Positions 52,547 through 62,125 are shown, numbered from the stretch's first letter. The stretch is 64,000 bases of DNA from Parabacteroides sp. TM07-1AC (GCF_003480915.1 NZ_QUKD01000011.1:88894-152893); one strand, 5' to 3'. Made by a program: numbers and translations. Notes: generated from the letters alone by a model not told the origin.

Positions 52547-53752
52547 TCAATGTTTTAATTTCGCCAATATGACAATGTTATTATCGTTCTCATGAAGGGA
52601 TTCTGCCAATACAGTCAGCTCTTGTTTCTTCTCTTCCGTCAACCGGTTGGATTTTAATGCTTTTTCCAGCATGTTTTTCAGATTTGCCGGTTCCATGTTT
52701 TTGTAAAAGTAACCGTTACAGAAAGAATAGATGGGCCAGTCTACTTCTGTATCACCTAAAAAGTCGTTATACAAACGGAAGAAAGCTCCTTTTCCGGTCT
52801 TTTTATCAACAAGGTAATATCTGGGAGGTGAAGAAACAAAATTGTTGGCTGATTCTTGCACCGGGTAAGAGGCATCTCCCATATAATGATTGGGAAGCTC
52901 AACATAACCATGCCAGGGGATAGGATCCTCATGGAAATTCAGAGTGAAGCAGGGGCGTAAACGGTTGCTTTGGAAATCGTAGTGGTACAGACTGTCTTCA
53001 CGTGTAGGGATGATGCAAAGGATATTGACATCGAAAATACCGTCTATATTATTGTATGTGGTCACTTCATTGCTGTAATCCTGTGGTGCCTGGAGATGTC
53101 CGGGCTCTATAAAATTGATTCTGTTGCCCTGAAAATCCTGTGTCCAGGCTACAGCCGGTGTTCCAGGGAAAGGGAGTAAGACGACGGCAACGGTAGATTC
53201 CTGCGTATTCACGTGAAAGGTTCCTTTCGGTGCTCTCAGGCAAAGAGGGATGGGAGGTAAAGGGGTACCTTCCAGGTCATAAACCAATATCTGAGCACTT
53301 TGCCAGGGTAGGATGTAGATACGGTTGTTCTTTTCATCCAGCTGGGCATCATATACATTCAGATATTCATTGGGACCTTGTCCGTAAGCTCCGATTGTAG
53401 TAAGGAATTTGCCTTTCCGGTCGAAGAGTTTGAACGGGTTCTGTTTCTTATTCCATATCAGTATGTAATTATCGGAAATAAGCAGACGACTGTCGCTGAC
53501 CAATGCTTCATCACGATTGTCCAGATGAATGATTTCTGCCTTCTCTGTCAGGAAACTGAGAGGTAAGCGTATGGAATCTGTCAATAATTTCTGATCGCAT
53601 GAAAGAACCTGATCGTCTCCGACTTGTACAAAGGTACCGACAACAGGCGAATTATCCAGTCCATTGCTGAATGACGTGTGATTACTGTTTTGACAGGATC
53701 CGGCTAATAACAGACAAAGTGAACTGATAATAAGATTTCCAAACTTCTCCAT
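52547..53752 (-). CDS. 6-bladed beta-propeller lipoprotein
   Basis: 401 residues from ATG 53752; the TTG 30 bp upstream lies inside a -7 box and is rejected. Lipobox LAGSC (Cys20). NHL-like blades are clear: PFKLFDRKGKFLTTIGAYGQ, GPNEYLNVYDAQLDEKNNRI and AQILVYDLEGTPLPPIPL. This family (often annotated DUF4934 or 6-bladed propeller) occurs with Bacteroidetes TPR-type regulators. The C-terminus LTEEKKQELTVLAESLHEND aligns in position with the ends of the two downstream lipoproteins. Ligand unknown. Confidence 0.85.
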   Translation of the reverse strand: MEKFGNLIISSLCLLLAGSCQNSNHTSFSNGLDNSPVVGTFVQVGDDQVLSCDQKLLTDSIRLPLSFLTEKAEIIHLDNRDEALVSDSRLLISDNYILIWNKKQNPFKLFDRKGKFLTTIGAYGQGPNEYLNVYDAQLDEKNNRIYILPWQSAQILVYDLEGTPLPPIPLCLRAPKGTFHVNTQESTVAVVLLPFPGTPAVAWTQDFQGNRINFIEPGHLQAPQDYSNEVTTYNNIDGIFDVNILCIIPTREDSLYHYDFQSNRLRPCFTLNFHEDPIPWHGYVELPNHYMGDASYPVQESANNFVSSPPRYYLVDKKTGKGAFFRLYNDFLGDTEVDWPIYSFCNGYFYKNMEPANLKNMLEKALKSNRLTEEKKQELTVLAESLHENDNNIVILAKLKH

Positions 53753-53779
53753 AATGTTGTTTTTTTGAATGATGTTGGG

Positions 53780-53787
53780 CAAATATA
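53780..53787 (-). promoter_or_regulatory. -7 box for the propeller lipoprotein genes
   Basis: Reads TATATTTG on the minus strand, 27 bp before the ATG at 53752, indicating that the three lipoprotein genes have their own promoter apart from the regulator gene. Confidence 0.5.
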
Positions 53788-53919
53788 TCCTTTAATATTG
53801 ATAAAAGAGGAGAAAGCGTGTTGACATTTTAAAAGCTATACCTGGTCTTATCTTCTTGATAAATAGGTATTTACTATTTTGTCGTAGATGAAAAGCATTG
53901 ACATTTTTGTTCTCTTCTG

Positions 53920-55536
53920 TTAGAAAGCATTCAAAATCTCATCCAGTGTTCGGTCTTCATCTTCTATTCCGAATTTTTCCCGTTTCATTCGTGCCTTTTT
54001 CTGACTGATCGCGGAAGGTGTGATATAATAGATGGATGCCAGGTCTTTTGTGCTGATACCGCTTTTCAGTAAACAGCAGAAAGCGATATCTTTTGTTCTA
54101 AGCAGAGGGTAAGTTGTTTTCAGGCGTTCGGCAAAACCCGACCATATTTCATTGACGGTTTGGATCAGTTCATCTATTTCATCTGCAGTCAATCTCGATT
54201 TACTGTCTTCCGTATTCTCTTTTGTTTTGCCGGCAAGGGATGGAATCTTTTGAGAAGCAGAAAGACGACGGAACAGTTGTTCACGTAAAGCTGTAGCCCT
54301 TTCACGCAGGGATATCAATTCCCGTTCTCTTTCAAGCTGGGCAACCTGATTTTTCAATTTCTGTTCTTTGAGCTGCTGTTCACTGATTATTTTCTTTTTC
54401 CGTAAACGGCTATAGATAATATACCAAAGGGTACAAGCTGTGATCAATATCAGGCATAAGGAGAGGAGGTAAATGTCTTGTTGTTTCTTTTTGAGTTTCA
54501 ACTCATTATTTTCATTTTTCAATAGTTCTTCCTGATACCGTTGTTTCATTATTTCAGAATGGACTTCACCGGAGATGTTATTGAAGCTTTGTGAATAATT
54601 TTTCCAGGTATAGTATGTCTGTTCGCTTTTATTACCTTGTTCATATAGGTTGGCTTGTAGCTGGTAAGCACGGGTGGCGATATAAGGATTGGTGCTTTGT
54701 ATGGCATTTTTCAGATACATTCCGGCAGAGTCTGTTTCTCCGGCAGCTATGTATATTTGTGCCTGTGCGAGCATATGGTATGGGTAGCTCGTACGTCTGT
54801 TGCTAAATTCTATGGCAGATTTCAGGGCGGCGGTAGCATTTTTAATATCCCCTTTTTCTTTCTCTATATCACTTATCTTTTCGTAAAAAAAGGCTGTTTG
54901 TTCGTTTGAGTTGGCTTCCAGGGATTTATCGATCGCTTTCCGGTAATAAATAAGAGCACTGTCCGTTTGTCCGGTGTATCGGTAAGCCTGTCCGATCTCT
55001 GCCAATACACTAGCCTTCTCCGGTGTTGAAATGAGAGCCGTATCTTGTAAAGATCGTACATGTTGTTGCAATGCCTGTTCCGGTTTATTATTATTCAGGC
55101 AAGAAATGCCGCTATATTCATATAACCTGGTTCGTAATGAGGCATTGGGAGCAAATGGAATACCCCGGACAAAAAATGAGTCGGCACGCGTATAGTCATT
55201 TGCCTGCATATTAATAAGTCCTGCCCAAAAACAAGCTTTGGAAGTGTTGATGGAATCATTATTGGCAATGAAAATATCAATAGTTTCCGATATCAGAGAG
55301 TCTGTACGGTTTTTACTTCCTTTCTGTATTTCAGCAACAGTGTGATACAGGTTGTATTTTGCCTTCGGATAGTCGGCGAGGCGATCAGGATTTTTGATCT
55401 TATGCAATAAGATCAATGTACTGTCCGGTTTCATGTTCAGATAACTTTCTGCCTGTTCTAACCAATAGTTTGTATCTCTGCCTGTGCAAGCAGAGAAAAA
55501 TAGTATGATAATGAACGGCAGAAAGTTCTTTCTCAT
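53920..55536 (-). CDS. Membrane-spanning TPR sensor with cytoplasmic HTH regulator domain
   Basis: 538 residues. Signal/lipobox segment (FFSAC, Cys17), TPR-like helical repeats at about 25-325 (EIGQAYRYTGQTDSALIYYR, KAIDKSLEANSNEQTAFFYE), a transmembrane helix at about 355-376 (YLLSLCLILITACTLWYIIY), a coiled coil at about 378-425 rich in Glu/Arg/Leu, and a C-terminal LuxR-like HTH at about 480-520 (TKDLASIYYITPSAISQKKA). This topology puts the sensor in the periplasm and the DNA-binding domain in the cytoplasm. It lies 137 bp upstream of the propeller lipoprotein promoter region and probably controls those genes. Confidence 0.88.
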   Translation of the reverse strand: MRKNFLPFIIILFFSACTGRDTNYWLEQAESYLNMKPDSTLILLHKIKNPDRLADYPKAKYNLYHTVAEIQKGSKNRTDSLISETIDIFIANNDSINTSKACFWAGLINMQANDYTRADSFFVRGIPFAPNASLRTRLYEYSGISCLNNNKPEQALQQHVRSLQDTALISTPEKASVLAEIGQAYRYTGQTDSALIYYRKAIDKSLEANSNEQTAFFYEKISDIEKEKGDIKNATAALKSAIEFSNRRTSYPYHMLAQAQIYIAAGETDSAGMYLKNAIQSTNPYIATRAYQLQANLYEQGNKSEQTYYTWKNYSQSFNNISGEVHSEIMKQRYQEELLKNENNELKLKKKQQDIYLLSLCLILITACTLWYIIYSRLRKKKIISEQQLKEQKLKNQVAQLERERELISLRERATALREQLFRRLSASQKIPSLAGKTKENTEDSKSRLTADEIDELIQTVNEIWSGFAERLKTTYPLLRTKDIAFCCLLKSGISTKDLASIYYITPSAISQKKARMKREKFGIEDEDRTLDEILNAF

Positions 55537-55584
55537 GATATATTTCGGTTATTTGAAGCAAAAAAGCGAAGGGTAAATGTGCAG

Positions 55585-55917
55585 TTAAAATATAGTATGT
55601 TTAATTTTTTCTATAACTTCTTGAAATGCACTATTTTTTATGCGACTACATATCCTTACGACATCTCGTTCTGTATATCCTCCGATCAACTGACATATGA
55701 CATAACTCTTTTTTAATAAGGGTTTCGTTAACATATCGTTGTCTAAAGAATACGTATATTGGGGATTATAATTCTTAGAAGAAATCATTGCAATATAGAA
55801 AAAATCTTCAGTTTCCTGAAGTTCATCATTTGAAATAACGATAGCCATGTGGGGTTTAGTTGTCCCATCAGGGAAAAGATAATTAACTTCTACAATATCT
55901 CTTTGATGAATTTTCAT
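55585..55917 (-). CDS. MazF/PemK-like toxin of a type II toxin-antitoxin pair
   Basis: 110 residues. RDIVEVNYLFPDGTTKPHMA and IVISNDELQ are the first strands of the MazF/PemK barrel; IAMISSK and SYVICQLIGGYTERD follow the family pattern. Predicted mRNA endoribonuclease. The start codon overlaps the stop of the upstream antitoxin gene by 4 bp (ATGA), indicating translational coupling. The antitoxin-first order and small sizes fit the module type. No transposon or plasmid gene is nearby. Confidence 0.82.
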   Translation of the reverse strand: MKIHQRDIVEVNYLFPDGTTKPHMAIVISNDELQETEDFFYIAMISSKNYNPQYTYSLDNDMLTKPLLKKSYVICQLIGGYTERDVVRICSRIKNSAFQEVIEKIKHTIF

Positions 55918-56135
55918 TCTGATAAATATTTTTCGATCTGTTTTGCCATCGATCGTTTTGAGTTAGCAAAAAACTGTTTTTTTTCTTCTTCCAGTTCTTT
56001 TTTTTCTGTGTCTTCCTTTTCAGAACGAATTTTCCATCCCATCTTTTGGGCCAGAAACTCAAATATAGAAAATTCCGATTGGGGAATATCTACCCGTATA
56101 CTTAATATGTTTCCAGTTGCTTTCATTTCGTTCAT
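55914..56135 (-). CDS. Antitoxin partner of the MazF-like toxin
   Basis: 73 residues. ILSIRVDIPQSEFSIFEFLA is followed by QKMGWKIRSEKED and a very charged helical tail rich in Lys and Glu (TEKKELEEEKKQFFANSKRS), the kind of tail that wraps a MazF dimer. The N-terminal segment may bind DNA but has no motif I can name. ATG 56135 or the fourth codon (56126) may be the start. It precedes and overlaps the toxin gene by 4 bp. The 15-bp inverted repeat at 56145-56189 lies at its promoter. Confidence 0.78.
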   Translation of the reverse strand: MNEMKATGNILSIRVDIPQSEFSIFEFLAQKMGWKIRSEKEDTEKKELEEEKKQFFANSKRSMAKQIEKYLSE

Positions 56136-56144
56136 ATATCTATA

Positions 56145-56189
56145 ATTACAAAGATATAAAGAATTTCTGAATCATTATATCTTTGTAAT
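56145..56189. repeat. 15-bp perfect inverted repeat at toxin-antitoxin promoter
   Basis: Arms 56145-56159 and 56175-56189 are exact reverse complements around a 15-nt loop. The left arm contains the minus-strand -7 box TATCTTTG (56149-56156) of the antitoxin gene, and the right arm the same box facing the other way. It could be the autoregulatory operator or a terminator for the S9 peptidase gene. Confidence 0.8.
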
Positions 56190-56207
56190 ATAAAAGACTT
56201 GCATTTA

Positions 56208-58895
56208 TTAGTATCCTAATTTAAACTCCTGATCGACGGCAGGGATACCTTCGCTCATCCATTGCGGCATCGGCTGCTTGTTCAGGTAATGCTGGAAGAA
56301 CTGGAACATACGTTTCTGGAAGTCGATACGGTTTGCCAATCGCATCGGCCAATGGATTTCACCGGTATAATTCAGCAACCAAACCGGTTTTTGCAGGCGC
56401 TTCAAGGCTACAAAATATTCGATTCCCTGATACCAGGGCACATGGCCATCATTGTCATTATGCATGATCAGGATAGGAGTTTCTACCTTATCCATGGTAA
56501 ACAAAGGTGAATTCTCCATATATTGCAGCGGAGCATTCCATAAAGTTCCACCAATACGACTCTGTCCGTGTTCATACTGGAAAGAACGGTTCAGACCTGA
56601 TCCCCAGCGTATTCCGCCGTATGCACTGAACATATTCACAACGGGAGCACCTGACTCTATGGCTGAGAACAGGTTCGTGCGGGTAGCCAGGTAAGCGACC
56701 TGGTATCCTCCCCAGCTATGTCCCTGTGCACCGATTCCTTTTTCATTAACATAGCCTTTGGCAATCAATGACGTGATTCCCGGCATAACACAGTTGAAAC
56801 AGCTTTCTCCCGGATAACCGTCTACATAACGTACATCCGGATTGAAGATGATGTACCCGTTACTGGTATAGAAATGATAATCGATTGTGGAACGATGAGG
56901 TTCCGGCATATGATAGGCGTAAAGCGTTTCCGAATTACGTTCGTAGAAATTGACGATTACCGGATATTTCTTTGCCGGATCGAAATCAGCCGGTTTATAG
57001 ACAACGCCTTCCAGTGGAACACCATCCAATGAAATCCAGGAAACGAGTTCTGCCGTACCCCAGTTCAGTTGTTCCTGTTGTTCTCCTCCATGTGTCAGTT
57101 GGACAGACTTCTTGAAGCTCAGATCGGATAACCGTACATCCGGGTATTGTTCGAATGTCTCTGACGTGTAAATTACCGCATCTGCATTTTTAGCCTTGAC
57201 CGGAGTTTTCAGCATAAAGTTACCGGCCAGTAATGTCTTAGGTGCAGCTGGTGCTGAAAGGGTTACATGGTAATAGCCCGAACCTTTTGTTTTTTCGTTG
57301 AAAGCCAGTAATAACTGCGGCTTTTTCGTATCGATAAATTTTTGTTCTTTATCCAATTGTATCAAACGGTAAGACAATTGCTCTTTCCGTCCGTTGACGG
57401 TAAGGTTGATTGCCGGCACTTGTGCCGAAGGATCGAATTTCCAGATATCGTAACGGTCATATAGCAAGATATTGCGATCATCGGTTGTCCATCCAGCAAG
57501 GCCGTGCGGAGATGGATAGTCCGGAACATCGTTGTCTTCATCCCATGCTGCAAATGTAGCGGGAGTGGTGAGGCGGTATTCTTTTCCGTTTTCCATCGAA
57601 TACGTATACCAGGAACTGTCTTGCACACAGTACCAGTAGGCATAAGTTCCTTTCGGAGAAAGGCGCATATTCGTGTTTGCCGCTTCCTTGATCTGTTTGC
57701 GGTCTCCTGTTTCCAAATTGATCGTGTATATGTCATAACGGCTTCTGCCTTCCCACATTTGTTCAGTTGCATAGGGTAAATTGGTTGACAATAAGGCGAT
57801 TGTAGCATTGCCTTCATCGTCAGTCAGCAAATTCGGGATTTTTTTATCGGCAAGTTGGAACAACTTGTTGCTGTTGATATTATACACTGCGGCATACGTT
57901 TTTTTCAAGTCTTTTTGCTTGTTGTATACCTGTTGCGTATATTGGATCTCTTCATCCCATTTCCATATCTGTACGTTTGGATAGTTATCATCCAGTCGGG
58001 TGGTGTCTTTTTGCAATGGGGCTGGTGCCGTACCGAAGAAAATGCGTTCGGAATTTTTAGAAAAACGCAGATTTCCGTTTCCGCTGATCACCCAACCGGC
58101 AGGCAGGAAAGCAGCCTTTTTGTCTGCTACTAAACGTGCAGGAGCATTGTTCTCAGCCAGATAGAGTGAATATAATGTATTTGTGGAATCTTTGTCCGGG
58201 CAATGAAGAAAAGCAATCTTACTTCCTGTTTCATTGAATGTTATTTGAGAGAAAACACCTTTCCCCTCGAAAATCAGGGAACTGCCTTTGTCGGGAGTAT
58301 ATGTACATACGGTTGAATCAGTCGAATAATACAAGACATTGCTTTTCCTGGCAAAGCCAAATTCATTTACATCGGAGAACGATATTTCTTTACTTCCGTC
58401 CAACGCACGGACATGCAATACGGTATCCGATTTACTGCTCCGTTTGTAAGCGATCCAATCAGCACTTTCCGATAGTTTGTATGATTTCAAGGAATCGATT
58501 GTCTCTTTTTTCTCCGGAAGATTGAAGATAATCAATTCGTCCGAAGGCATATCTGTTTCTTTTGTCTTTTTCAGTTTCAGTGCTTCCACTTTTTCCAGTT
58601 CCGGCTTTTTTGTAACCAGCAGGTATTTGGATGAGGCGGAAAATTCGGCATGACCTGCCGGAAGAAAAGAGGCTGTCATTTCCCCTTTGGCGTTGTAGAC
58701 GAAGATACTGGCATCCCCCCTCCAGGGTTCCATTTTACAGGCAACCCATTTCCCGTCGTGGGATATAGCCTGTTCTGTAATGCGTTTCCAGCTAACCATT
58801 TCGTCGAATGTCATTGCCTTTTTGGTCTCCTGCGCAGAGAGTGTGCAATAAGCACTCAGACAGATAAAAAATGCCAATTGTTTTAGATTCCTCAT
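56208..58895 (-). CDS. S9 family peptidase (prolyl oligopeptidase-like)
   Basis: 895 residues from ATG 58895; an upstream TTG (58931) is rejected because this ATG gives a clean signal peptide ending TLSAQ. A long beta-propeller (about 30-620) precedes the alpha/beta hydrolase domain with GHSWGGYQ (Ser727), HNDNDGHVPW (Asp816) and GEIHWP (His848). Secreted to the periplasm or surface, it should cleave peptides, often after proline. It is larger than E. coli protease II because of the propeller. It is monocistronic, between the toxin-antitoxin pair and a TlpA-like gene. Confidence 0.93.
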   Translation of the reverse strand: MRNLKQLAFFICLSAYCTLSAQETKKAMTFDEMVSWKRITEQAISHDGKWVACKMEPWRGDASIFVYNAKGEMTASFLPAGHAEFSASSKYLLVTKKPELEKVEALKLKKTKETDMPSDELIIFNLPEKKETIDSLKSYKLSESADWIAYKRSSKSDTVLHVRALDGSKEISFSDVNEFGFARKSNVLYYSTDSTVCTYTPDKGSSLIFEGKGVFSQITFNETGSKIAFLHCPDKDSTNTLYSLYLAENNAPARLVADKKAAFLPAGWVISGNGNLRFSKNSERIFFGTAPAPLQKDTTRLDDNYPNVQIWKWDEEIQYTQQVYNKQKDLKKTYAAVYNINSNKLFQLADKKIPNLLTDDEGNATIALLSTNLPYATEQMWEGRSRYDIYTINLETGDRKQIKEAANTNMRLSPKGTYAYWYCVQDSSWYTYSMENGKEYRLTTPATFAAWDEDNDVPDYPSPHGLAGWTTDDRNILLYDRYDIWKFDPSAQVPAINLTVNGRKEQLSYRLIQLDKEQKFIDTKKPQLLLAFNEKTKGSGYYHVTLSAPAAPKTLLAGNFMLKTPVKAKNADAVIYTSETFEQYPDVRLSDLSFKKSVQLTHGGEQQEQLNWGTAELVSWISLDGVPLEGVVYKPADFDPAKKYPVIVNFYERNSETLYAYHMPEPHRSTIDYHFYTSNGYIIFNPDVRYVDGYPGESCFNCVMPGITSLIAKGYVNEKGIGAQGHSWGGYQVAYLATRTNLFSAIESGAPVVNMFSAYGGIRWGSGLNRSFQYEHGQSRIGGTLWNAPLQYMENSPLFTMDKVETPILIMHNDNDGHVPWYQGIEYFVALKRLQKPVWLLNYTGEIHWPMRLANRIDFQKRMFQFFQHYLNKQPMPQWMSEGIPAVDQEFKLGY

Positions 58896-58960
58896 ATGAT
58901 CGATTAAGTGTGTTATGTTTATGAAATGCAATATTACGCTTTTTTAGTTTTACCACAAAA

Positions 58961-58991
58961 AAAGCGGAGATCTTTGAAGAGACTCCGCTTT
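58961..58991 (-). terminator. Terminator of the TlpA-like operon
   Basis: A 9-bp stem (58961-58969 with 58983-58991), with a short inner TCT/AGA pair, is followed on the minus strand by a run of T. It lies 24 bp past the stop of the 59016 gene. Confidence 0.8.
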
Positions 58992-59015
58992 TATTAATTT
59001 ATTTTATTCTGGATT

Positions 59016-60959
59016 TTACTTCTCCAATTCTTTCTCGATCATCTCCTTCATCTTCTCCACTCCCATGAAGCCTACCTGGAAATGAACCGGTGCGCCGTCT
59101 TTGCCTAAAAGCATATAAGAGGGGACACCCTTAACGCCGAATTTCTTGCCCAGGAATTCCCACTGGCTATCGGTTACGCGATAGTGCTCGCCTTTGATGT
59201 CGGGAATCATTTGCTCCCAGGTTCCTTTGGGTGAATTTTCTCCGGCCAGATAGAGGAAGACAACATCTTTCCCTTCAAACGCTTTCTTTGCCGGCTCTGC
59301 CTCTTTCATGGCCATACGACAAGGGCCACACCAGGTTGCCCAAAAGTCAACGAATACCACTTTTCCCCGATAAGGTGTTGTGATGGCATTGAAAAGTTCT
59401 TCGGCAGGAATATCGGCAATATTTACCCGGTTGACGGTGTAACCGGATTTCTTTTTATTCTCTTCAATTGTCTGTTTTAGTTTTTCATTCATGGCGAGGA
59501 TAGCCTCTTTAAGAACAGGATTCAGTTCGTTGGTCTTAGCCAACTGTTGCTCGTTCAGCGGATTAAATTCTTTAATGGAAGTCGCTATTCTGTAAGCTGC
59601 CAACATATCAAAAAGGAACCCTTTGTCTGTGCCCATTACTTGAATAAGGTCGGTGGTGTTGTCAGGGAATTGTTCTCCGCTATTCAGTTTGATTTCCTTT
59701 CCGGTGAAATTGGCGTATCTGAGATATTGTAGTAGATAGCCGAAGCTACCATTATAAACCATATAAGAACCATCAGAAATGAGTTCAGGCAATGAACTGA
59801 AATATTCTGCATCCGGAACAGGTTTAACATAATCTGTCAATACCGAGTCGCGCGGTATGTTATTGGTTTGTCGGTAAGCATATTCCATCATGCTGTAGCT
59901 GAGTAGCTTCTCTGCTAAATCATGTTTGAGTCTTATGTTAAGTAGTTGACGTTGGGCGTTACTGATTCCAGTCAGTTTGTCGATTTTTTCTCTAGCCTTT
60001 TGATATTTTTCCATCCAGTACGTTTTGTATTGGTCAATCGTCATTGTACTGATGTCTTTCATCATCTGTTGATATTCTTCCTGACTGCGAGGAGCAAATG
60101 CTGGACCTATTACCGGATTGTTAGCCAATTCATTATTTAAGTCTGCCAATGCGCCGGTGAATTTGAACTTAGTACCCAGTGAGGGTTTGGATGATTGTAT
60201 TTTAGACTGTGAACGACAGATCTCCGGCATATTGATTTCTACAGAGGTTGTCTCTCCCGGTTTCAGATAAAGGCTGGTATGAGTAGAATTTCCGGAAAGT
60301 ACGACATTGGAGATATGAAGTAGAGGAACTTCCAGTTTAAAACTGCCGTCCGGTTGGATTTTTACCGTATTTTGGTCTGCACCACCTGTAAGAATATCGA
60401 ATACCCAGATAGGAACTTCATCGTCCATACCTTCTCTGTAACCGATAAATTTTCCGGTCAGTGTGGCTATACCCGATTTGAGTTCCGGTTTTTCCAGCGT
60501 CAGTGTTTTCTCCGGGAGCTTAACATCGGTAAGATGGCTCTTCGGATACTCTCCGTCCAGGTGTATACCCCATACTTTGAAAGCCCCTTTATCATTCCCC
60601 TCAATAAAATCAAACGTTTTTGTATCTTTGGGAAGAGGAGGGAAGATCAGGCGGAAAGAGGCTGTTCCCGATTCCGGCATCCAAAACTCCTCATTCAGCG
60701 TGATGCCATCGCCACTTTTGATTCGGTAACTTTTGCCGTTGCTCTCCAATGTCGTTTCGTCGACAATCTTAATCCAGAATTTGGGTCGGTAATAAGCATC
60801 GATATAAAGCACGGTGGCCGTGTCGCTCAATACTATTTTCTGAAATTCGAGTGTGTTGCTACTACGCACTTCAAATGCTGGTTGTTCTATCACACGTTCC
60901 TGGGCCAGCAAGCCTGTGCTGTAAAGGAGTAATAAGAATGAACTGATAATGTGTTTCAT
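59016..60959 (-). CDS. TlpA-like thioredoxin-domain protein, long form
   Basis: 647 residues. Signal peptide 1-19 (GLLAQ). The N-terminal 150 residues are a beta domain, followed by a segment with GSFKLEVPLLHISNVVLSGN typical of the DUF4369-like part of Bacteroidetes TlpA proteins, a helical middle (QYKTYWMEKYQKAREKIDKL) and the C-terminal thioredoxin fold (VFVDFWATWCGPCRMAMKEA) with the CGPC active site at about residue 545 and the cis-Pro in VKGVPSYMLL. Periplasmic thiol-disulfide exchange is likely. It is 11 bp downstream of another TlpA-like gene. Confidence 0.9.
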   Translation of the reverse strand: MKHIISSFLLLLYSTGLLAQERVIEQPAFEVRSSNTLEFQKIVLSDTATVLYIDAYYRPKFWIKIVDETTLESNGKSYRIKSGDGITLNEEFWMPESGTASFRLIFPPLPKDTKTFDFIEGNDKGAFKVWGIHLDGEYPKSHLTDVKLPEKTLTLEKPELKSGIATLTGKFIGYREGMDDEVPIWVFDILTGGADQNTVKIQPDGSFKLEVPLLHISNVVLSGNSTHTSLYLKPGETTSVEINMPEICRSQSKIQSSKPSLGTKFKFTGALADLNNELANNPVIGPAFAPRSQEEYQQMMKDISTMTIDQYKTYWMEKYQKAREKIDKLTGISNAQRQLLNIRLKHDLAEKLLSYSMMEYAYRQTNNIPRDSVLTDYVKPVPDAEYFSSLPELISDGSYMVYNGSFGYLLQYLRYANFTGKEIKLNSGEQFPDNTTDLIQVMGTDKGFLFDMLAAYRIATSIKEFNPLNEQQLAKTNELNPVLKEAILAMNEKLKQTIEENKKKSGYTVNRVNIADIPAEELFNAITTPYRGKVVFVDFWATWCGPCRMAMKEAEPAKKAFEGKDVVFLYLAGENSPKGTWEQMIPDIKGEHYRVTDSQWEFLGKKFGVKGVPSYMLLGKDGAPVHFQVGFMGVEKMKEMIEKELEK

Positions 60960-60970
60960 AGGTATATTAA

Positions 60971-62125
60971 TTAGTTTGTTTGTTTATTGCTTATTAATTC
61001 TTTTATATCTTCTATAAGAGCACCATCCCGATAACCTGATTTTATCTGAAGGATAGTGCCTTCCGGAGATATATAAACGAAAGTGGGAAGAGAACGTACC
61101 CCATAATGGGCGGCTAAACCACTCATGCCCAATCCGTCGGACAGTTGCAACCAGTTATCGACAGACCTTTTGCATTCTTCTTTCCAAACAGATTCTATGT
61201 CTACAGATAGGCTGACTACTACAACTTTTCCTTTGTATTGTTTGGCAATTGTCTCTAATTCAGGCAGGGCGGCAACACAAGGTCCGCAAACCCGACTCCA
61301 GAAATCCAAAAGGATATATTGCCCTTTATAGTCGGAAAGATGATGAATATTTCCTGCTATATCTTTCAATTCGGCATCGGCAATTGGATCTCCCTCTTTT
61401 ACGGTAGAAGAAATAGTCAAGAGCGAAGAAATTTCTTTTCCTAATACTGATTGCTTTTGCTCGTCCGTCAGTTTGTCGAAAACAGAGACTATCAAGGCCT
61501 TGTCGTTGAATTTACCCGCTTGAAAACATTTCGCAGCATCTCTTAATTCTTGTAGTCCCGCGGTTGTGATCGGATTATCCAGCATAAGCAGTAATTCTTT
61601 GTATAGAATATCCTGATCATGGATGCTGTTTGCTTGCAGGCGCAACGCATTACGCTTTTGGCGACTCACAGAATCCTTTTGTCCTAAAGCTACTTGCTTC
61701 ATAAACTCCTGTGTCAGGTCATGTATGCGTATGTTTTCTTCCCGTGTGGCTGCTCTGAAACGGTTTAGTTCTATCTGTTCGGGGATTGGAATATCGCTTT
61801 TTGTCTGCCATGTTTGTATATAGGGGGCTGAACCTGTTATTTTTATATTAGCTCCCGGTTTCACCCAAAACTCATAGCCGGTATTGTTGATGTGGAGAAA
61901 CATCCGTGTTGTCTGACTGACTTCTTTGGTAATTTTGAATTTACCGTTTACCATACTGAATAAATCGTCTGTGTAGAGTTGCATACTTTCTCCTTTCATT
62001 TCCCGACAACCGATTGTAAGGCTGTCCGGCATGTTTTGTATATCACCTTCGATGGTAACCGTTTGTTGTCCGTAAACAGATGAAACGGTAAAGATAATAC
62101 CGAATAATAAATTAAATGCTTTCAT
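60971..62125 (-). CDS. TlpA-like thioredoxin-domain protein, short form
   Basis: 384 residues. Signal peptide to about 19 (SSVYG). An N-terminal DUF4369-like beta domain (TVTIEGDIQNMPDSLTIGCR), a helical linker, and a thioredoxin domain at about 240-380 with ILLDFWSRVCGPCVAALPEL. The active site is CGPC, but the residue before it is Val where Trp is usual. The cis-Pro is in VRSLPTFVYI. A periplasmic thiol oxidoreductase acting with the 59016 product is likely. It heads the two-gene operon; a near-consensus TATATTTC box lies upstream. Confidence 0.9.
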   Translation of the reverse strand: MKAFNLLFGIIFTVSSVYGQQTVTIEGDIQNMPDSLTIGCREMKGESMQLYTDDLFSMVNGKFKITKEVSQTTRMFLHINNTGYEFWVKPGANIKITGSAPYIQTWQTKSDIPIPEQIELNRFRAATREENIRIHDLTQEFMKQVALGQKDSVSRQKRNALRLQANSIHDQDILYKELLLMLDNPITTAGLQELRDAAKCFQAGKFNDKALIVSVFDKLTDEQKQSVLGKEISSLLTISSTVKEGDPIADAELKDIAGNIHHLSDYKGQYILLDFWSRVCGPCVAALPELETIAKQYKGKVVVVSLSVDIESVWKEECKRSVDNWLQLSDGLGMSGLAAHYGVRSLPTFVYISPEGTILQIKSGYRDGALIEDIKELISNKQTN

